64,000 bases of DNA from contig CAVQXT010000003.1 in assembly GCA_963717945.1 (NCBI GenBank), forward strand, positions 496,001 through 560,000. The letters are read 5' to 3'. Made by a program: the position numbers and the translations under genes. The notes beneath the pieces were generated by a model that ran no database searches, was not told the DNA's origin, and saw only the letters and a program-made list of their open reading frames with translations. Source of the stretch: FEN-299 sp963717945. GTDB taxonomy: Bacteria > Acidobacteriota > Vicinamibacteria > Vicinamibacterales > Fen-181. Positions 58,257-64,000 of this stretch are shown here, piece by piece. How positions within the stretch are numbered: the stretch's first letter is position 1; the number at the start of each line of letters is the position of its first letter.

Positions 58257-61200
58257 ATGAAACCAGGCTCGTTCAAGTCCGTGCTGGCGATCGTCATGGT
58301 CGCACTGCTGGCCATGGCCGGTTCGCTGGCCTATGGTCAGGGGAGTGCCACCACATCCCGCCTGACCGGCGTCGTCGTCGACACGTCCGGTGGTGTGATC
58401 CCCGGCGCTGACGTCGTGGCGAAGAGCAACGCGACCGCCGGCGAATTCCGCGCGGTGTCGGACGCGACGGGGAGCTTCACGATTCCCGCGCTGCCTCCGG
58501 GCACCTACACCGTGACCATCTCGCTGATGGGATTCAAGACCGTGATCCTGCCGGACGTCCAGTTGATTGCCGCGCAGCCGAGCAGCGTCAAGGTGACGCT
58601 CGAAGTCGGCCAGCTGCAGGAAACCGTGACGGTGACGGGCGCGACCGAGATCGTGCAGGCCGAGTCGTCGGCCGTCGCGACGACGCTGTCGACCAAGCAG
58701 ATCACGTCGGTCCCGCTGCCGACCCGCAACACGCTGGACTTCGTCGCGTCCCTGCCCGGCGTCAACACGACGGGTTCGATCCGCAACTCCACCGTCATGG
58801 GGCTGCAGGCGAGCGCGACCAACATCACCATCGACGGGATCAACGTCCAGGACAACTACCTGAAATCGAGCGACGGCTTCTTCGCGCGCATCAACCCCCG
58901 CATGGACGCGGTCGAGGAAGTCACCGTCTCCACGGCGAACCCGGGCGCGGAAAGCGCGGGCCAGGGCGCGGTGCAGATCCGGTTCGTCACGCGCTCTGGG
59001 ACGAACAAGTTCCAGGGCAGCGCCTATGAGTACATGCGGCGTCCGAGCTTCAACAGCAACTACTGGTTCAACATCCAGCAGGGGCTCCCGAAGGAACTGG
59101 TGAAGCTCGACACGTACGGCGGCCGCCTCGGCGGCCCGATCCTGAAGGACAAGCTGTTCTTCTTCTTCAACTACGAGGAAATGCGCCAGCCCGGCACCGT
59201 GTCGCGGACCCGCACGTTGCTGACCCCGGATGCCAGCGCTGGGAAGTTCGCATACTGCACCAACTCGCAGTGCACCACCACGAACACCGTGGACCTGCTC
59301 GCGCTGGCGGCGGCTCAGGGCAACCCGGCCATCGGGTCGACGATCGACCCGCTCACCGGCGGGGTGCTCGATGCGCTGACAAGCGCAGCCCAGCCAGGGG
59401 ACGATCCTCACCGACGTCTCGATCATCGGCAACCCGATCCGGCAGCGGCTCAGCTTCTTCAACGCCTACACCGGCGTCCGCAAGTACCCGACGACGCGCA
59501 TCGACTACAACGTCACCAGCAAGCACCGGGTCGGCGTGTCGTACTACTTCCAGCAGTACCTGTCCACCCCCGACACGCTGAACACCTACGACCCGAGGTT
59601 CCCGGGGTTCCCCGTGGCGGCCGGACAGAACTCGAACCGCTGGTCCTGGATGATGAACTGGCGGTGGACCGTCTCGGCGAACATGGTCAACGAGGTTCGC
59701 GGCGGCCTCACGGGCGGCCCGGTCAAGTTCGGCGACGGGATCAGCCGGGACGGCGTACTCGGCCGAGGGTAGCCCCTTCGCAAACTGGGAGGGATGGCTC
59801 CCGTATCCCTCGACGGCGCTGATCAGCCAGATGTTCACCGGCATCTCGGGCAGCTCCCGCGACGCGCCCACGCAGGTCCTCGAAGACACGTTCAGCTGGC
59901 TGAGAGGAAAGCACAGCATCAACGTCGGGGCGTCGTGGACGAACATCGGTCTCAGTTACTTCAACGTCCTGAACAGCACACCCTACCTGAACTTCGGCAC
60001 TGACACGGCGGACCCTGCCGCCGGGATGTTCACCACGGACAATTTCCCTGGTGCGAACGGCACCCAACTGGGCCAGGCCATGAACCTCTACGGGTTCCTG
60101 ACCGGTCGGATCACGGGGATCCGGCAGACCGCCTACCTGGGCGGCGACGGCAACTACGCGAACCTGGGGGACGCGTACCAGAAGGCGCACGAGACCGAGC
60201 TCGGCTTCTACATCCAGGACAGCTGGAAGGCCAGGCCCGACCTGACCGTCAGCTACGGCATCCGGTACGAGCTGCAAATGCCGTTCAAGATGGACAACGC
60301 GTACTTCTCGCGCCCGCTGGACTACTGCAACTCGTTCGGCATCTCGGGTTGCACGGCCGATGGGCTGAGCGCGAACCTGTTCGCGCCGGGCACGGGCAGC
60401 GGCGCGCCCACGCAGTTGCGCGCGTTCGACAACACCGAGCTGGCCTACAGGACGGCCAAGAACAACTGGGCGCCGAGCTTCGGCGTCGCGTGGCGTCCGC
60501 ACATCGCCAACAGCGGCTGGCTCTCGAAGATCCTGAGCGCGGACCCGGTCTTCCGCGGCGGCTACTCGAAAGCCTACACCCGTGAGGGGATCTACGCGGT
60601 GACCTCGCTGTATGGCGCCAACCCGGGCGGCTCGATCGACACATCCCGGACCATGAGCCTCGGCAACCTGGTTCCCGAGGGCGGCTCGCTGCCGTTCCTG
60701 CTGTCGAACGGGTTCGCCCAGCTCACGCCGGGCTCATTCCCCACCGCGCCGAGCTACCCCTACACGCCGAAGACGAGCGAGAGCGTCAACGAGTTCTACC
60801 CGGACTCGAAGACGCCGTACGCGCACACCTTCAACATCAGCTTCCAGCGCACGCTGGGCAAGAACATGGCAGTGGATGTGCGCTACGTCGGCACCCGCAA
60901 CTACGGCGGGTGGTTCATCGGCGGCCGGAACATGAACGAGTTCAACACCATCGAGAACGGGTTCCTGGACGAGTTCAAGAAGGCCCAGGCGAACCTCCAG
61001 ATCAACCAGGCGACCTACGGATTCAACTCGACAGGGAACACCTTCAAGTACAACGCCCTGCCGGGGCAGTCTCCGCTGCCGATCATGATGGCGTGGTTCA
61101 ACGGCCTCCCGGCCGCCGCTGCCAGTGATCCGGCCAATTACGTGACCAGCCCGGGCACCACGGTGAACAACTGGAAGAGTTCGACGGTCTATGGGTACCT

Positions 61201-62218
61201 GGCGAAGATGAATCCGAATCCGACGAGCTTCGCGTCGTACATGCAGACGTCGAACTCGACGTATGCCGACAACGCGGCGGCCGCCGGTCTGCCGGCCAAC
61301 TTCTTCATCATCAACCCGGGCGTGTCGAGCGGCGGCTCCTGGATCACCGGGCGGCCGCAAGATTCGAGAAAGAACCGGTACGACGCGCTGCAGATCGAGC
61401 TGCGCCGCCGGATGTCCGGCGGGCTGCTCGTCCAGAGCAGCTACCAGTACGTGATCCGGTCGACGGCGACCGACTTCTACACCCTCCGCACGGAGGGCCA
61501 GAACACGACCCAGTCGGTGCCGAAGCACGTGCTGAAGATCAACTGGGCGTACGAGCTGCCGTTCGGCCAGGGCAAACCGGTCTTTGGCGGCGTCGGGCGC
61601 CTCGGCCAGATGCTCGTGGGCGGGTGGTCGCTCGACGGCAACATGCGCGCCCAGAGCGGCAACATCCTCGATTTCGGGAACTACCGCCTGGTGGGGATGA
61701 CCGATCAGCAGCTCCAGGACGAGTACTACCTGCGGTTCGTGCAGGACGCCAACGGCGTGACCCACGTCTACATGCTGCCGGATGACATCATCCAGAACAG
61801 CATGAAGGCGTTCAGCACCAGCGCGACCACGGCGAGCGGCTACGGTTCATCGGGCGCGCCGACCGGCCGGTACTTCGAGCCGGTCAGTGCGGCCGACCCG
61901 ATCGGCAATCCGACCGGCTGCATCAGTGGGTACAGCACCCAGTGCACCGGCGACGCGCCGCTCCATCACTACGTGACGGGGCCGGCCTTCTTCCGCCTGG
62001 ACATCGGCCTCGGCAAGCGCATCGACATCACCAAGCGCGTCTGGGGCGACTTCAGGGTGGATATCCTGAACGTGCTCAACAATATCGACTACGTCGGCGT
62101 CTCGGGGCTCGGCTCGTCGAAGTCGACCTACGAGGTCACCTCGGCTTACCGCGATTCGAGCAACACGCAGGATCCGGGCGGCCGCATCATGCAGCTCTCC
62201 TTCCGCGTCAGCTTCTAG
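58257..62218 (+). CDS. TonB-dependent receptor, Oar-like, with carboxypeptidase-regulatory N-terminal domain (two frameshifts as written)
   Basis: An outer-membrane protein of about 1319 residues after correction: signal peptide (ends LAYGQ), a carboxypeptidase-regulatory-like beta-sandwich (about 30-110: RLTGVVVDTSGGVIPGADV, PALPPGTYTVTISLMGF), a plug domain (LPGVNTTGS, ITIDGINVQDNY), then a large beta-barrel ending in a typical F-R-V-S-F C-terminus. Frames break near 59397-59400 (an extra G in a run of four) and 59751-59753 (an extra G). Deleting both joins the pieces. Oar-like receptors of this architecture are multiplied in Acidobacteriota and probably take up large polymers or peptides. 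A terminator follows the stop. Confidence 0.87.
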
Positions 62219-62243
62219 CGAGGGCGGAGAGTCGGTGAGTTTC

Positions 62244-62281
62244 CGGGCGGCCTGGCGAAAGTCGGGCCGCCCGTTTTTTTT
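62244..62281 (+). terminator. Rho-independent terminator after the TonB receptor gene
   Basis: CGGGCGGCC (62244-62252) pairs perfectly with GGCCGCCCG (62265-62273) across a 12-base loop, followed by eight T residues, starting 26 bases after the stop codon. The clearest intrinsic terminator in the window. Confidence 0.93.
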
Positions 62282-62282
62282 G

Positions 62283-62344
62283 CCGGCAACCCTAAAGGGT
62301 CGCCCTACAGAATCCCCGCTAGGGCGAGGCTTCAGCCTTGCCTA
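62283..62344. repeat. Family C repeat overlapping the dmsB stop
   Basis: CCGGCAACCCTAAAGGGTCG, then CCCTACAG, then CGCTAGGGCGAGGCTTCAGC. Closely matches 47313-47410. Its end contributes the stop codon of the opposing dmsB gene. Confidence 0.8.
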
Positions 62345-62956
62345 CAGCTCTTCCCAATTCGCCACCTCCGGCTCGTGCGCCTGCACCAGCGCGGCGTGGC
62401 GGTGCGGCTTGATCACGAGGGCGGGGCGGCTGATGGACGGATCCTCGAGCGGGAAGACCCGGTCGAGCGTGCCGTGGCGCTGTCTGAGTTCTTCCAGGTC
62501 GCCGAATTCCAGCGCGCGGTTCGGGCACGCGGCCACGCACGCAGGCGCCTGGCCCGCATCGATGAGGTCCACGCACGCATCGCACTTGCTCACGCGGTTG
62601 GTCGCCGCGTCGTACCGGATCGCCTCGTAGGGGCAGTCGGCGCGGCACTTGTTGCACTTGGTGCAGCGCGACTCCTCGATGAGGACGATGCCGTCGGGGC
62701 GCTTCCAGATGGCGTCCACCGAGCACTGCCTGGCGCACACCGGGTCGGCGCAGTGGTGGCAGGCGACAGACAGGTTGTAAGCGAGGATGGTCGAACTCCA
62801 CGCGTCTCCGCTCTTCTGCCACGCGCCGGAGGTCACCTCGAACACGCGCCGCCAGTGGACGCCCGCCGCCAGGTCGTGGTGGTCCTTGCACGCCACCTGG
62901 CACGTCTTGCAGCCAGAGCAGGAGTCGGAATTGACGAAGAAACCGAGTTGAGACAT
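62342..62956 (-). CDS. dmsB: DmsB-like four-cluster ferredoxin subunit
   Basis: A 204-residue iron-sulfur subunit of a DMSO-reductase-family enzyme. Sixteen cysteines form four clusters: 13-16-19-23, 66-69-74-78, 98-101-104-108 and 125-128-140-144. FFVNSDSCSGCKTCQVAC is the usual N-terminus of DmsB. It transfers electrons from a membrane anchor to the molybdenum subunit. The start has no good ribosome binding site: a word array (about 62960-62990) sits directly before it. The catalytic subunit gene ends 378 bases upstream on the same strand, with repeats between. Confidence 0.88.
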   Translation of the reverse strand: MSQLGFFVNSDSCSGCKTCQVACKDHHDLAAGVHWRRVFEVTSGAWQKSGDAWSSTILAYNLSVACHHCADPVCARQCSVDAIWKRPDGIVLIEESRCTKCNKCRADCPYEAIRYDAATNRVSKCDACVDLIDAGQAPACVAACPNRALEFGDLEELRQRHGTLDRVFPLEDPSISRPALVIKPHRHAALVQAHEPEVANWEEL

Positions 62957-62988
62957 ATTCGGCTTACGGCTTACGGCCTACGTCTTAC

Positions 62989-63315
62989 GCGCGGCAGGCG
63001 CAGGGCTGAAGCCCTGCGCTATCCGACCCAAGGATCATCAGATCGCGCGGCAGGCGCAGGGCTGAAGCCCTGCGCTATCCGACCCAAGGATCATCAGATC
63101 GCGCGGCAGGCGCAGGGCTGAAGCCCTGCGCATCAGATCCGGCAGGCGCAGGGAAGCCCTGCGCATCCGCCAGGTCAGATCGCGCGGCAGGCGCAGGGCT
63201 GAAGCCCTGCGCTATCCGACCCAAGGATCATCAGATCGCGCGGCAGGCGCAGGGCTGAAGCCCTGCGCTATCCCACCCGATGATCATCAGATAGCGCACG
63301 GCTTCAGCCGTGCGC
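62989..63315. repeat. 56-bp tandem family A repeats within the dmsAB gap
   Basis: Full units start at 62989, 63045, 63182 and 63238. A truncated unit starts at 63101 and a degenerate one near 63139. Each contains a GCGCAGGGCT/AGCCCTGCGC hairpin, the tail CTATCC, and a constant spacer ending ATCATCAGATC. An inverted CGGCT/AGCCG unit closes the array at about 63288-63315. Confidence 0.9.
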
Positions 63316-63333
63316 CATCGCGACCGCCCACCT

Positions 63334-64000
63334 CTAGATCCTCGCGATCTCCGCCATCACCGTGTGCTGCGCGTTGCCGAACGCCAGCGGTGTCCACCGC
63401 TCCGACGTCAGCACGTTCACCGACCCGCCCGTGTCTACGCCCTTCTCGTTCGGCGTCCACCAGGCTCCCTGGGGGATGGCGACGACGCCGGGCATGATCC
63501 GCCGCGTCACCCGGCACTTGATCGTCAGCTCGCCGCGGTCGTTGAAGACGCGGACGGTGTCGCCGTTCGCGATCGACCGGGCCGCGGCATCCGCCGGGTT
63601 CACGAACACCCGCTGCGGGAACGCCTCCTCCAGCCAGTCCACGCCGCTCATCGTCGAATGCACGCGGGCCAGCGAATGGTGGCCGACGACCTGCAGGGGG
63701 AACCTGCGCGCCTCCGGGCCGAACGGGCTCTCCCACTCCTGGATGTACTTCGGCACGGCGGGAATCTCGTCCGGCTTGCCGAGCGCGTGCAGCGCCGCCG
63801 AGAAGATCTCGATCTTCCCCGACGGCGTGGGCAGCGGGAACCGGGCCGGGTCCCGCCTGAACTCGGCGAAGGCGACGGCCGGCTTCGTGACGGGCACGGC
63901 GTACACGCCCGCGTTGCCGGCCTCGAACGCGTTCAGGGCGGGAAGGCCAGGATAGGCCGGCCGCAGGGCCGCGAGCGCGGCCTCGACCCACTCGCGCTCG
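63334..64000 (-). CDS. dmsA: DmsA-like molybdopterin oxidoreductase, C-terminal part (cut by window end)
   Basis: The last 221 residues of a DMSO-reductase-family catalytic subunit; the frame is open to the window edge. Visible are FPLPTPSGKIEIFS and the molybdopterin-dinucleotide-binding C-terminal domain (RVFVNPADAAARSIANGDTVRVFNDRGEL, IPQGAWWTPNEKGVDTGGSVNVLT, AFGNAQHTVMAEI). That last pattern is typical of DmsA rather than of Nap, Fdh or Psr enzymes. With DmsB it would reduce DMSO, an N-oxide or a sulfur oxyanion. The stop is preceded (in transcript order followed) by a large repeat array. Confidence 0.87.
   Translation of the reverse strand, partial: EREWVEAALAALRPAYPGLPALNAFEAGNAGVYAVPVTKPAVAFAEFRRDPARFPLPTPSGKIEIFSAALHALGKPDEIPAVPKYIQEWESPFGPEARRFPLQVVGHHSLARVHSTMSGVDWLEEAFPQRVFVNPADAAARSIANGDTVRVFNDRGELTIKCRVTRRIMPGVVAIPQGAWWTPNEKGVDTGGSVNVLTSERWTPLAFGNAQHTVMAEIARI

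Noticed and set aside
62989..63315. 56-bp periodic repeat as a CRISPR array
   Set aside because: The whole 56-bp period, including the part that would be the spacer, is constant between copies; there are no variable spacers.

Overview
The window is a 64-kb, very GC-rich bacterial segment, densely packed with genes on both strands. No rRNA or tRNA gene was seen. It looks like Acidobacteriota, perhaps the Vicinamibacteria or Thermoanaerobaculia side. The evidence is an Oar-type TonB receptor with a carboxypeptidase-regulatory N-terminus, a VPS10/BNR-repeat exported protein, several secreted S9, M14 and M49 peptidases, a Tat-exported amidase, and TPR-tailed GT-C glycosyltransferases. The taxonomy is inference from gene content, not from a marker gene.

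Layout. 0-10.9 kb: D-cysteine desulfhydrase-like enzyme, beta-CASP nuclease, M49 dipeptidyl peptidase, HEAT-cyclophilin protein (all +), then LD-carboxypeptidase and formiminotransferase-cyclodeaminase (-), then a cyanophycinase-like peptidase (+). 10.9-22.9 kb: a dissimilatory sulfite reductase locus in the order dsrL(short)-dsrA-dsrB-dsrD-dsrC-dsrM-dsrK-dsrJ-dsrO-dsrP-dsrN-cysG. Most junctions from dsrD onward are tight or overlapping. 22.9-30 kb: M14 peptidase, a TPP-dependent enzyme bracketed by long inverted repeats, an Ada-like repair protein, a geranylgeranyl-reductase-like flavoprotein, and an AbiE-like toxin-antitoxin pair. 30-35.5 kb: CotH-like protein, amidase and an eight-heme cytochrome (-), then about 1.15 kb without genes. 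35.5-51.8 kb: exported LolA-like and VPS10-like proteins, a glutamine synthetase-like enzyme, a nitrilase, S9 peptidases, a dienelactone hydrolase and an ABC-2 exporter. 52-57.8 kb: two GT-C/TPR membrane proteins and a GT9 glycosyltransferase. 58-62.2 kb: TonB receptor. 62.3-64 kb: DmsAB-type molybdoenzyme, cut by the window end.

How the genes work together. DsrAB reduces sulfite with siroheme; CysG makes siroheme and DsrN amidates it. DsrD is the allosteric activator found with reductive-type enzymes. DsrC carries the sulfur as a trisulfide to the membrane complex DsrMKJOP, which returns electrons from the quinone pool or periplasm. No dsrEFH is present, and dsrD is, so sulfite reduction is more likely than sulfur oxidation. 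sat, aprBA and qmo are not in the window, so sulfate reduction cannot be claimed. The DsrL homologue is unusual: the central NAD(P)H-binding domain is missing.

Sequence quality and repeats. Several otherwise good genes carry single-base frameshifts, mostly +1 (dsrK, LolA-like, VPS10-like, ABC ATPase, TonB receptor), and one gene (54.1-56.6 kb) carries about a dozen. Consensus error is the simplest explanation. Intergenic spaces are full of short repeats: a covarying hairpin family with tail CTATCTG, a family centred on TCACGCGTGA, a CCCTAAAGGG family, word-like arrays that also invade gene ends, and several minisatellites.
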